This document shows, in pieces, positions 45,784-53,806 of a DNA stretch of 64,000 bases. The translations under genes and the position numbers were made by a program. The DNA is from an uncultured Pelagibacteraceae bacterium (lineage in GTDB: Bacteria > Pseudomonadota > Alphaproteobacteria > Pelagibacterales > Pelagibacteraceae): assembly GCA_902620585.1 (NCBI GenBank), contig CACNJC010000001.1:82879-146878 (forward strand), in the 5' to 3' direction. Position 1 is the stretch's first letter. Each line of letters opens with the position of its first letter. The notes under the pieces are model-generated. The model saw only the letters and a program-made list of their open reading frames with translations. It was not told the DNA's origin and did no database searches.

Positions 45784-46913
45784 TTTTTATAAACTTTGCC
45801 TAAATAATTTTTAACGAAGAATTTTCGCTTCACTAAAAACTTCAATAACAGATTCCTTATTTTTTGTAAAAACGAGCTCGAAAAGTGAAATGCAAAGAAA
45901 TTAAAATTTGATCTATTTTTCACAATTTTTGCTCTTTTTGATCTCACCTCAAAATAATTATTTTTTTTATCAAGCTTCTCATGTTTTAATAATTTAAATA
46001 TTTCAAAAGCACTTTCTATAGATTGACCGGCTCCTTGTGCAAGAGTTGGCAAAAAACCATTAAAAGCATCTCCAATATAAAATACTTTTTTATTTGTAGA
46101 GGGAAGAATCTTTGGGGTAAAATATAACGGCCATGTTTTAATTTCATTATCAAAAATATTTTTTAATTTAGGGTTTTGTTTTAAAACTGTTTCTTGAATT
46201 AGTTGTTTAGTGTTATTTGGTTCATATTTTTTACATCTAATTATACAAACCATATTAAGCTCTTTTTTCTTATTAATTGGATAAATAACAATATGGCTAT
46301 TGCTTCCAAGCATTAAACTAATGTTTTCTTCATAAATATTTAAATCAAATTTTGAATTTAATATCACTCTTGCTGCTATAGCTTTCTTAAATTTTGGTTC
46401 TACTTTTTTCTTCTCAAAGAAAGATTTGGTGTTTGAAAATATTCCGTCTGCAGCAATAACAAAATCTACTAGATCGTTTGTGTTATCATCGAATTTAATC
46501 AGAACTTTATCTTTAAGCTCAGAGACTTCTTTTATTTTTTTTCCAAATCTTAAATGTTGTGTATATATATCTTCCTTCAAAAATTCGATTAAGGTTGATC
46601 TTTGCAAAGTTGTGTACCTTGCTTCAATACTATTAAATTTAGATAAATTTAAATCACATATTTTTTCATTTCGAATATCGTAAAAATCTATTTTTTTTGG
46701 ATGAAATATCTTTTCATTATTAATTTTATTAAAATTAATTTCATTTAAGATTTTTATACTATTGGTTGCTAGCTGAATACCATAACCTTCTTCTAGAGAT
46801 AAGCTGTCATCTCTTTCGTAAACCATAAATTCATGATCAGTATATTTTTTTATTAAATTTGCTAGAGTTAGTCCAGCAATTCCAGCACCGATTATTGCAA
46901 TTTTTTTTTTCAT
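45780..46913 (-). CDS. FAD-dependent monooxygenase (UbiH/salicylate hydroxylase-like)
   Basis: 377 residues. A group A flavoprotein hydroxylase with GxGxxG in AIIGAGIAGLTLANLI, the DG motif FVIAADGIFSNT near residue 155, and the GD motif VFYIGDAFNGFLPTLAQGAGQSIESA near 285. These enzymes use NAD(P)H and O2 to hydroxylate aromatics. Ubiquinone ring hydroxylation is one possible job; the substrate is not determined. The C-terminus is basic. It follows mutY with a TAATG overlap, and its stop overlaps the ccrM stop. Confidence 0.85.
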   Translation of the reverse strand: MKKKIAIIGAGIAGLTLANLIKKYTDHEFMVYERDDSLSLEEGYGIQLATNSIKILNEINFNKINNEKIFHPKKIDFYDIRNEKICDLNLSKFNSIEARYTTLQRSTLIEFLKEDIYTQHLRFGKKIKEVSELKDKVLIKFDDNTNDLVDFVIAADGIFSNTKSFFEKKKVEPKFKKAIAARVILNSKFDLNIYEENISLMLGSNSHIVIYPINKKKELNMVCIIRCKKYEPNNTKQLIQETVLKQNPKLKNIFDNEIKTWPLYFTPKILPSTNKKVFYIGDAFNGFLPTLAQGAGQSIESAFEIFKLLKHEKLDKKNNYFEVRSKRAKIVKNRSNFNFFAFHFSSSFLQKIRNLLLKFLVKRKFFVKNYLGKVYKN

Positions 46914-47914
46914 TAAAATAAAATTGATACTTGTCTAAATATCTTTTTTGTAAAGGTTGGAATAAACTCCTCATTTTTTTCTAAAGAATACCAATTAAAA
47001 GAGGAAGGAATTTTATTTGAAAATTTATAGTATAAATTGATTTTAAGTTTTTTGTTTGAAATATTATTTCTATAACTTTTCAAAAATTTCCAACTATTAT
47101 TTTTTTTGTTTTTTTTTGTTTCGCGAATTTCAGGTAAGCTAAACTTACTTAAAAAACTAAGTTCATTATTTTTTTTTAATGCTATTTGTTTTTTTTTATT
47201 TATATAACAAAAAACATCATAATTTTTATTTTTTTTCATTCTAAATTTAACACTTTTAATTTTATTTGAAGATTTAAAATATTTACAATTATTATTCAAA
47301 TTGCAATCATTGCAAATTGGGTTTTTAGGTTTACAAATTATTGCACCAAACTCCATTAATCCCTCAACTAAATCTGAGTTTCTTTTTGAACTAAAGAGTT
47401 TTTCATTATTTACTTCCACAAATTTATTAAAATCGATTTTATTTTCTTGCATATTAATAATTCTTGATAATACCCGTTTAACATTGCCATCGATAGCTAT
47501 AACAGGTTTATTATGAACTAATCCTAATAATGCGTTAGCTGTATAATTTCCTACTCCAGGAAGATTTTTTATCTCCACAATTGATTTTGGTAATCTTGAA
47601 TTATATTTTTTAGTTAATATTTTTGAGGTTTTTAAAAGATTTCTAGCTCTTCTATAATAACCAAGCCCTTCCCACAATTTTAAAATTTCATTTTCAGTAC
47701 AATTTGAAAAAGATCTCAATGTTTTAAATCTTTTAGTCACTTTTAAAAAATACGGGATAACAGTTTTTACTTGAGTTTGTTGCAACATAAATTCACTTAA
47801 AACTCTATAATAGAGCTTTTTTGGTGAATTTTTGCTAACACGCCAAGGTAAACTGCGTTTATTATTATCGTACCAACTCAGAATTTTTTTTGATAAATTA
47901 AATTTTATATGCAT
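46913..47914 (-). CDS. mutY: Adenine DNA glycosylase MutY
   Basis: I chose ATG at 47914 (333 residues), because HIKFNLSKKILSWYDNNKRSLPWR aligns with the usual MutY N-terminus. The tracked start at 47950 adds 12 residues with no counterpart. The HhH and catalytic regions read MLQQTQVKTVIPYF, LPGVGNYTANALLG and PVIAIDGNVKRVLSRI. The 4Fe-4S ligands C-x6-C-x2-C-x5-C are intact (CKPKNPICNDCNLNNNC). A divergent C-terminal NUDIX-like domain recognises 8-oxoG. It removes adenine paired with 8-oxoguanine. Start codons of mutY and dciA share the palindrome ATGCAT. Confidence 0.95.
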   Translation of the reverse strand: MHIKFNLSKKILSWYDNNKRSLPWRVSKNSPKKLYYRVLSEFMLQQTQVKTVIPYFLKVTKRFKTLRSFSNCTENEILKLWEGLGYYRRARNLLKTSKILTKKYNSRLPKSIVEIKNLPGVGNYTANALLGLVHNKPVIAIDGNVKRVLSRIINMQENKIDFNKFVEVNNEKLFSSKRNSDLVEGLMEFGAIICKPKNPICNDCNLNNNCKYFKSSNKIKSVKFRMKKNKNYDVFCYINKKKQIALKKNNELSFLSKFSLPEIRETKKNKKNNSWKFLKSYRNNISNKKLKINLYYKFSNKIPSSFNWYSLEKNEEFIPTFTKKIFRQVSILF

Positions 47915-48394
47915 AACAAAGATAATAGTAAATATAAGAATTTCATACAAGGTTTGAGACCTTTTTCTGCCTCTATACCAAAAACTTTAAAAAAATATTT
48001 AAAAAAAGGTGGATATAACTATTCAAATATTATTGATAACTGGACCAAAATGGTAAGTAAGGAAATATCAAATTCCTGTTACCCTACTACTGTAAAAATG
48101 AATAAAGAAATGAAAGATGGAACTTTAGTCTTAAATGTTTTGCATGGAAAAGAATTAGAAATCGAATATGCAAAAAAAGAAATTATTGACAAAATCAATA
48201 GTTTTTTTGGATATAATTGTATTAGTCAAATTACTTTAAAAATTGTTCATGAAAAAATTATATCTAAAAAAAAGGAGCAAATAAAAATGAATGATTACAA
48301 AAAAATTAATGAAAAAATAAATAAAGTTGATAATAATCAACTAAGAAGTTCTTTGAATAATTTTTGGAAAGCGTTCAGTGAAAAAAATGATTAA
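47909..48394 (+). CDS. dciA: DUF721 / DciA-like replication protein
   Basis: 161 residues. The DUF721 fold is recognised from RPFSASIPKTLKKYLKKGGYNYSNIIDNWTKMVSKEISNSCYP and TLVLNVLHGKELEIEYAKKEIIDKINSFFGY, followed by a hydrophilic C-terminal tail of about 45 residues. DciA proteins bind the replicative helicase DnaB and help load it at oriC in bacteria without DnaC. Its place between mutY and a DsbA-like gene before smc is the usual alphaproteobacterial neighbourhood. The only in-frame ATG upstream of the domain is the one shared with mutY. Confidence 0.82.
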   Translation: MHNKDNSKYKNFIQGLRPFSASIPKTLKKYLKKGGYNYSNIIDNWTKMVSKEISNSCYPTTVKMNKEMKDGTLVLNVLHGKELEIEYAKKEIIDKINSFFGYNCISQITLKIVHEKIISKKKEQIKMNDYKKINEKINKVDNNQLRSSLNNFWKAFSEKND

Positions 48395-48971
48395 AACTTT
48401 TTTAAAAATAATTCTTTTTATTTCAATTTCTTTTTCAGTTAATGCTGAAGATAAAATTTTAAAAATTGGAAACGATAATGCAAAAGTGACTGTCAAAGTT
48501 TTTTCATCCCTAACATGTCCTCATTGTGCAAGTTTTCACAAAAATGTTTTTGAAAATTTAAAGAAAGAATATATTGATAAAAATTTAGTAAAATTTGAAC
48601 ACCATAGTTTTCCTTTAGATTTAGCTGCACTTAATGCAGAAATAATTATTAGATGTCACACAGACATGAATAAAGAATTTCAATTATTAGGTGAAATTTA
48701 TAAAAAACAAAATCAATGGGCTGTTGGATCTGATATAAATATTATCAACGAATCTATTAAAAAGATCGGTTTAAATTCTGGTTTAAGTGAAAGTAAAATG
48801 AGTGATTGTCTTAATGATGAAAATGCACAAAATCAAATTTTAAGTGAGAGGATTGAAGCGCAAAAAAAATATAAAATCCAATCAACGCCGACAATATTTA
48901 TCAATGATAAAAAATATGATGGCAAACATGAATTTAAAGCTTTTAAGAAAGTTATAGAGAAAAATTTATAA
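48378..48971 (+). CDS. DsbA-family periplasmic thiol oxidoreductase
   Basis: 197 residues from GTG at 48378, which has GGAAAG at ideal spacing; an ATG at 48387 is the alternative. A signal peptide (about 4-23, ending VNA) is followed by a DsbA-type thioredoxin fold with redox motif CPHC in SSLTCPHCASFHKNVF near residue 47. A helical insert and the cis-Pro loop STPTIFIN near 173 follow. It probably forms or shuffles disulfides in exported proteins. It overlaps dciA by 17 bp and precedes smc by 2 bp. Confidence 0.93.
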   Translation: MKKMIKTFLKIILFISISFSVNAEDKILKIGNDNAKVTVKVFSSLTCPHCASFHKNVFENLKKEYIDKNLVKFEHHSFPLDLAALNAEIIIRCHTDMNKEFQLLGEIYKKQNQWAVGSDINIINESIKKIGLNSGLSESKMSDCLNDENAQNQILSERIEAQKKYKIQSTPTIFINDKKYDGKHEFKAFKKVIEKNL

Positions 48972-48973
48972 AA

Positions 48974-51418
48974 ATGAGGTTTAAAAATCTAGAAATTAAT
49001 GGTTTCAAATCTTTTTCTGATAAAACAAATTTTTTAATCGAAAACGGCTTGACCGGAATAGTTGGTCCTAATGGTTGCGGTAAATCAAATATTGTGGAGG
49101 CTTTAAGATGGTGTATGGGTGAAAATTCACCTAAGAGCATGAGAGGCTCTGGGATGGAAGATGTAATATTTTCGGGCACATCAAACAGACCATCAAAAAA
49201 TATTTCTGAAGTTGCATTATTAATGGACAACAAAACCAAAGAGGGACCAACACAATATAGAGATTTTGACGAAATTGTAATAAGAAGAAAAATAGAAAAG
49301 GATAAAGGATCTAAATATTATATTAATGATAAAGAGGTAAGGGCTAGAGATGTTCAAACTTTTTTTGCTGATTTGTCTACTGGAGCTCATTCACCCTCTT
49401 TGATAAGCCAAGGAACAATTGGACAACTCGTAACAGCTAAACCAATTGAAAGAAAATCAATACTTGAAGAAGCGGCTGGTATTTCGGGAATTCACGCAAG
49501 AAGGCAAGAGGCCGAAACAAGGTTAAATGCTGCTGAAAATAATTTAAAAAGAGCTGATGAGCTTAAAAGACAACAGCAAAAACAACTTGATAATTTAAAA
49601 AAACAAGCTGAAGAGGCAACTAGATATAAAGAGATATCAAAAGAAATAAAAAAAATTGAGACAGGATTATATTATTTAAAAATTCAAGAAATACAAAAAG
49701 ACAAAAAACAAATAACAGAAAAATTAAGTGAATTAGAAGATGAAATAAGTGCTGTAAATATAGACTTTAACCATAACAGTAACTTGCTTGAAGAAGAAAG
49801 TAAAAAACTCTCTCCATTAAGGGATAAAAAAATTGAGAGTGTCGCAAAAATTCAGAAGCTCAATTTAGATATGACTGGTTTAGATGAAGAAGAGTCCAGA
49901 GTTAAATCATTAAAATTGAAACTTGAAAAATCTATTAAAACGGTTGAGTCAGATTTAGAACGTGAGAGAAGTATTTCTCTAGATGCAGATTTAAACGAAA
50001 AAAGAATACTACAAGAAAAAAATACATTATTAAAAACAGAAAACGAACTTATTGAAGTAGAATCTGCTTCATCAAAGGAATTAGGTAAATCAAAGGCTAA
50101 TTTAAATAATTTACAAACTGAACTTGATGAGTTGTTAAAAAAAATTGAAGCCTATATAGATGATGGAAAAAAGCTAACAAAAGATGTTTTTCGTGAATTA
50201 AAAGAATTAGTAAGAAAGATAACGCTTTCCCAAGAGGAATATGCTGAAAAGTTTGGTAAAAATAAATCTATCCAAAGTGACTCGATTAAAAGAAAAGAAA
50301 GAATAAAAAATATTGATATTGAGCTTGAAAATTGGAGAAACTTGAAGATTAATTCAGAAAAAATGATATCTGAGTTAAATGAAAGAAAAAATAAAATTCA
50401 ATTAGAACAGGAAGAAAATCAAAAAAATCCGGAAAGAATAGCTACCTCAAAGGGACAAAATTTACAAAACTTAGAAAATACAAAAAAAAGAAATGAAGAA
50501 ATAGAAAGTGAATTAATAGAAATTGAAAAAAAATATAATTTGATTAATCAAAATTTAAAAGAAATTCAATCTAGATTATCAAGTTTAAAAGAAAATAAAG
50601 CTAGAAATGAAGCAACAATCGAAGGAATCGATAATAGAAAAAAAGATTTAATGTACTCAGTAAAAAATGAATTAGGGATTGAAAACGAGTCTTCGTTGTT
50701 AGGACAGTCAGATTTGAGTAATATATCTCTAGAAGAGTTGCCAAGTATAGAAGATCAAACAAATAAAGTTGAAAAAATTAAAAAGCAAAGAGACTCTCTT
50801 GGATCTGTTAATCTGAAAGCTGACGAAGAAACAAAAAAATATGAGACGGAAATTAAAAAAATGGAAGATGATAGAGCTGACCTATACTCTGCAATAGTTA
50901 AACTAAAAAATGGTATAGATGAATTAAATCAAAAAGGTAGAGAAAGACTTATAGAGGCATTTACAAAAGTAAATAGAAAATTTAATGAAGTCTATACAAA
51001 ACTGTTTAGTGGAGGAACTGCTAAAATTGAATTGGTTGACTCAGATGATCCATTAGAAGCAGGATTAGAAATGTTTGCTTCTCCTCCTGGGAAAAGACTT
51101 CAATCAATTACTTTATTGTCAGGTGGAGAACAAGCTTTAACAGCATTGTCGCTTGTTTTTGCAGTTTTTTTAGTAAATCCCTCACCCATTTGTGTATTAG
51201 ATGAAGTTGATGCTCCATTAGATGATGCCAATGTAACAAGATTTTGTGGCTTGCTTGATGAACTTACAAAAATAACTAAAACAAAATTTATAATTATTAC
51301 TCACCATGCTCTGACTATGTCTAGGATGCATAGACTCTATGGTGTAACTATGGCTGAACAAGGCATTAGCCAACTAGTTTCGGTAGACCTACAAAAAGCT
51401 GAAGAGCTCGTAGCTTAA
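48974..51418 (+). CDS. smc: Short SMC-family chromosome segregation ATPase without recognisable hinge
   Basis: 814 residues; bacterial SMC proteins usually have about 1150-1200. Both ATPase halves are intact: Walker A GPNGCGKSN (31-39), R-loop-like SMRGSGMEDVIFSG, the Q-loop region SPSLISQGTIGQLV, then signature LSGGEQ (715-720) and Walker B VLDEVDAPLDD (741-751). Between about 170 and 650 the protein is almost entirely charged heptad-like coiled coil. I could not find the Gly-rich globular hinge that normally dimerises SMC, nor a Cys hook. Gene order (mutY, dciA, dsbA, smc) says it is the orthologous locus. scpA and scpB are not in the window. The reading frame shows no sign of damage. Confidence 0.93.
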   Translation: MRFKNLEINGFKSFSDKTNFLIENGLTGIVGPNGCGKSNIVEALRWCMGENSPKSMRGSGMEDVIFSGTSNRPSKNISEVALLMDNKTKEGPTQYRDFDEIVIRRKIEKDKGSKYYINDKEVRARDVQTFFADLSTGAHSPSLISQGTIGQLVTAKPIERKSILEEAAGISGIHARRQEAETRLNAAENNLKRADELKRQQQKQLDNLKKQAEEATRYKEISKEIKKIETGLYYLKIQEIQKDKKQITEKLSELEDEISAVNIDFNHNSNLLEEESKKLSPLRDKKIESVAKIQKLNLDMTGLDEEESRVKSLKLKLEKSIKTVESDLERERSISLDADLNEKRILQEKNTLLKTENELIEVESASSKELGKSKANLNNLQTELDELLKKIEAYIDDGKKLTKDVFRELKELVRKITLSQEEYAEKFGKNKSIQSDSIKRKERIKNIDIELENWRNLKINSEKMISELNERKNKIQLEQEENQKNPERIATSKGQNLQNLENTKKRNEEIESELIEIEKKYNLINQNLKEIQSRLSSLKENKARNEATIEGIDNRKKDLMYSVKNELGIENESSLLGQSDLSNISLEELPSIEDQTNKVEKIKKQRDSLGSVNLKADEETKKYETEIKKMEDDRADLYSAIVKLKNGIDELNQKGRERLIEAFTKVNRKFNEVYTKLFSGGTAKIELVDSDDPLEAGLEMFASPPGKRLQSITLLSGGEQALTALSLVFAVFLVNPSPICVLDEVDAPLDDANVTRFCGLLDELTKITKTKFIIITHHALTMSRMHRLYGVTMAEQGISQLVSVDLQKAEELVA

Positions 51419-51432
51419 AAAATATTAATATA

Positions 51433-51717
51433 ATGACAAATCCTGAAGATTTAAAAACTCGCCTAAAAATTGCAAGGTCAAAAATTAAAAATCAAATGCT
51501 TTCGGAAAGAGACAAAAAAGGCTCTTTTATGGGTAGTGCATTTAAATTAGGCACGGAATTGGTTGCTGCTGTGGGGGTTGGGACAATAATTGGGTTTATT
51601 TTGGATAGTTGGTTTGGTACTAAACCTTGGTTAATAATAATTTTCTTTTTTTTAGGGGCTGCCGCTGGAATGTTAAATGTAATCAAAGCAGCTAATAAGA
51701 TGCAAAAGGATGATTAA
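51433..51717 (+). CDS. atpI: ATP synthase protein I (AtpI/AtpZ-type)
   Basis: 94 residues. A charged N-terminus (about 1-35) is followed by FKLGTELVAAVGVGTIIGFILDSWFGTKPWLIIIFFFLGAAAGMLNVIKAA, two membrane helices with the family-typical G-x3-D-x-W-F-G-T-x-P turn. AtpI helps assembly of the c-ring and possibly Mg uptake. It opens the F0 genes, 14 bp after smc and 14 bp before atpB. Confidence 0.93.
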   Translation: MTNPEDLKTRLKIARSKIKNQMLSERDKKGSFMGSAFKLGTELVAAVGVGTIIGFILDSWFGTKPWLIIIFFFLGAAAGMLNVIKAANKMQKDD

Positions 51718-51731
51718 TTTATAGGATATTT

Positions 51732-52466
51732 ATGGCAAGTAATCCAATGCAACAATTTACAGTCTATAAAATTGGGCCTGAAATTAAAATTGCAGGTGTA
51801 GACCTGTCTTTTACTAATGCAAGTTTGTTTATGGTTGTAAGTACAACAATTATAATAGCTTTTTTGTATTTTGGGTCACGAGAGAGAAAAATAATTCCCA
51901 GCAAAATTCAATTAATTACAGAAATGCTCTATAATTTTGTTGCAAAAATGATTAGTGATACTGCTGGTTCGAAAGCAAAACCTTATTTTCCATTTATATT
52001 TAGTTTATTTTTGTTTGTGTTAATTTGTAACATGGTGGGAATGCTTCCTTACTCTTTCACTGTTACAAGTCACATTATAGTAACTTTAATTATGGCTTTA
52101 TTTATTTTTGTTGCGGTTACTATAATAGGTTTTGTAAAGCACGGATTTAAATATTTAAATATTTTTGTTCCTAGCGGTGTTCCAGCTGTTTTATTACCGC
52201 TAATTACTGTCATAGAAATAATTTCTTATTTAAGCAGGCCGGTAAGCTTATCGGTAAGGTTATTTGCTAATATGATGGCAGGACATACAATGTTAAAAGT
52301 TTTTGGAGGCTTTGTCGTAAGCCTTGGAATATTAGGCGGATGGTTACCGCTTAGTTTTTCAGTAGCACTAACTGGTTTGGAAATTTTAGTTGCATTTTTA
52401 CAAGCTTATGTTTTTGCAATATTAACCTGCATCTATTTAAATGATGCATTAAATTTACACCATTAA
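51732..52466 (+). CDS. atpB: ATP synthase F0 subunit a
   Basis: 244 residues with about five to six membrane helices. The proton-path signature SLSVRLFANMMAGH contains the essential Arg near residue 176. The N-terminus MASNPMQQFTVYKIGPEI and FIFSLFLFVLICNMVGMLPYSFTVTSH are typical. A C-terminal LEILVAFLQAYVFAILTCIYLNDAL also contacts the c-ring. It forms the proton half-channels. Lies 14 bp from both neighbours. Confidence 0.97.
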   Translation: MASNPMQQFTVYKIGPEIKIAGVDLSFTNASLFMVVSTTIIIAFLYFGSRERKIIPSKIQLITEMLYNFVAKMISDTAGSKAKPYFPFIFSLFLFVLICNMVGMLPYSFTVTSHIIVTLIMALFIFVAVTIIGFVKHGFKYLNIFVPSGVPAVLLPLITVIEIISYLSRPVSLSVRLFANMMAGHTMLKVFGGFVVSLGILGGWLPLSFSVALTGLEILVAFLQAYVFAILTCIYLNDALNLHH

Positions 52467-52470
52467 TAAA

Positions 52471-52476
52471 AGGAGG
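52471..52476 (+). promoter_or_regulatory. Consensus Shine-Dalgarno of atpE
   Basis: AGGAGG lies 4 bp before the atpE ATG, in an AAAAGGAGGAAAA context with little structure. Most genes here have weak or no Shine-Dalgarno. A strong site fits the need for many c subunits per ATP synthase, as in the enhanced atpE initiation region known from E. coli. Confidence 0.85.
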
Positions 52477-52480
52477 AAAA

Positions 52481-52708
52481 ATGGAGTTAGAAGCGGCAAA
52501 AATGATTGGGGCTGGTTTAGCTGCAATCGCATTAGCTGGAGCAGGTGTGGGTATCGGAATAATTTTTGGTAACTACCTATCTGGCGCAATGAGAAATCCG
52601 TCTGCAGCTCAAAAACAATTCCCTAATTTGCTTTTGGGATTTGCTTTAGCAGAGGCAACTGGTTTATTTGGTCTTGTAGTAGCTTTAATTATTTTATTTG
52701 CATTTTAA
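52481..52708 (+). CDS. atpE: ATP synthase F0 subunit c
   Basis: 75 residues, two membrane helices joined by the polar loop RNPSAA. The first helix has the glycine repeat AGAGVGIGIIFG that packs the ring, and the second has the ion-carrying carboxylate in GFALAEATGLFG (Glu58). Sequence points to a proton-type ring: there is no evident sodium-ligand set. It is preceded by a perfect AGGAGG and followed 11 bp later by atpF'. Confidence 0.98.
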   Translation: MELEAAKMIGAGLAAIALAGAGVGIGIIFGNYLSGAMRNPSAAQKQFPNLLLGFALAEATGLFGLVVALIILFAF

Positions 52709-52719
52709 TTAAGTTAGAT

Positions 52720-53295
52720 ATGAGAAATTTATTAGGAATCTTAATAATAGCTATTGCTATTAACACAAGTTTGTTTGCGGCTGAGGCAGGCATGCCTCAG
52801 CTGGATCCGAAGTATTGGGCATCACAGGCTTTTTGGTTAATTTTAGTTTTTACAGTTCTTTATATTTCGATATCAAAATTTTATTTACCCAAAATTAAAT
52901 ATAGCCTTAACAATAGGGAAAATAAGATTAAAGATGATCTAGAGGATGCTAATAAATTTAATGATCAGTCAGAAAAAAAAATTAAAGAGTATGAGACTAT
53001 CATGGAAAATGCAAAAAAAGATGTAGCAAAAATATATTTAGAGTCCAAAAATATTTTAGATAAAGATATTCAAACTAAAAAGATTAAAATTGAAAAAGAA
53101 ATTGAAAATGAGATTTTAAAGGCTCAGAAAGAAATAATTGAACTTAAAAAAAATTCCATATCTTCAATTCAAATTATTTCAAAAGATATCGCATCAAAAA
53201 TTATTGAAAATATATCTGGAGAAAGACTGAATGAGAGTAGCATTAAAGCTGCTGTAGAAGAAGTAAGCAAGAAAAATATTGGGAAATATCTATGA
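52720..53295 (+). CDS. atpF': ATP synthase F0 subunit b'
   Basis: 191 residues. An N-terminal hydrophobic segment may be a cleaved signal (to about residue 20). GMPQLDPKYWASQAFWLILVFTVLYI is the typical b' start, with a single membrane helix, followed by a long Lys/Glu coiled-coil stalk. b' and b form the heterodimeric peripheral stalk in alphaproteobacteria and phototrophs. It overlaps atpF by 4 bp (ATGA). Confidence 0.93.
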   Translation: MRNLLGILIIAIAINTSLFAAEAGMPQLDPKYWASQAFWLILVFTVLYISISKFYLPKIKYSLNNRENKIKDDLEDANKFNDQSEKKIKEYETIMENAKKDVAKIYLESKNILDKDIQTKKIKIEKEIENEILKAQKEIIELKKNSISSIQIISKDIASKIIENISGERLNESSIKAAVEEVSKKNIGKYL

Positions 53296-53789
53296 CATTA
53301 GATGCAACTTTTTGGGTCACAGTTTCTTTTTTTATATTTGTTGGAATTTTAATCTACTTCAAAATACCCCAAAAAATAAAAGTTTTGTTGGATGAAAATA
53401 TTTCGAATATTAAAAATCAAATAAATGAAGCTGAAAAATTGAAAGAAGATGCAAAAAATATTTTGACTGAGCATGAAAAAAAAATAAGTAATTCAAAAAA
53501 TGAGGTTAAAGCAATGATAAATAAAGCAAATGACCAAGCAGACAAAAATGTTATCAGAACAAATAAAGAATTTCATAATCTCATGGAAAATAGAAAAAAG
53601 AATGCTGAGGAGAGGATTAGACAGCTAAAAAACCAAGCCATTAAAGATATTAAAAACGCCTCTGTCAAAATAGGCATCGAGTCAGTTGAAAAACTCATAA
53701 AAAACTCACTTGACAAAAGCAAATTAGACAAAATTTATAGCTCTAGTATCGAGGAAACAAAATTAGCACTTAAGAAAAAATCCAGTTAG
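53292..53789 (+). CDS. atpF: ATP synthase F0 subunit b
   Basis: 165 residues. TLDATFWVTVSFFIFVGILIYFKIPQKI is a single membrane helix typical of subunit b, followed by the coiled-coil stalk (DENISNIKNQINEAEKLKEDAKNIL and later heptads) and a C-terminal segment binding the delta subunit. It completes the F0 gene set; the F1 genes (atpHAGDC) are not in this window, as expected for the split alphaproteobacterial operons. crtI follows after only 17 bp. Confidence 0.95.
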   Translation: MTLDATFWVTVSFFIFVGILIYFKIPQKIKVLLDENISNIKNQINEAEKLKEDAKNILTEHEKKISNSKNEVKAMINKANDQADKNVIRTNKEFHNLMENRKKNAEERIRQLKNQAIKDIKNASVKIGIESVEKLIKNSLDKSKLDKIYSSSIEETKLALKKKSS

Positions 53790-53806
53790 TATAGGCCATA
53801 AACTAT

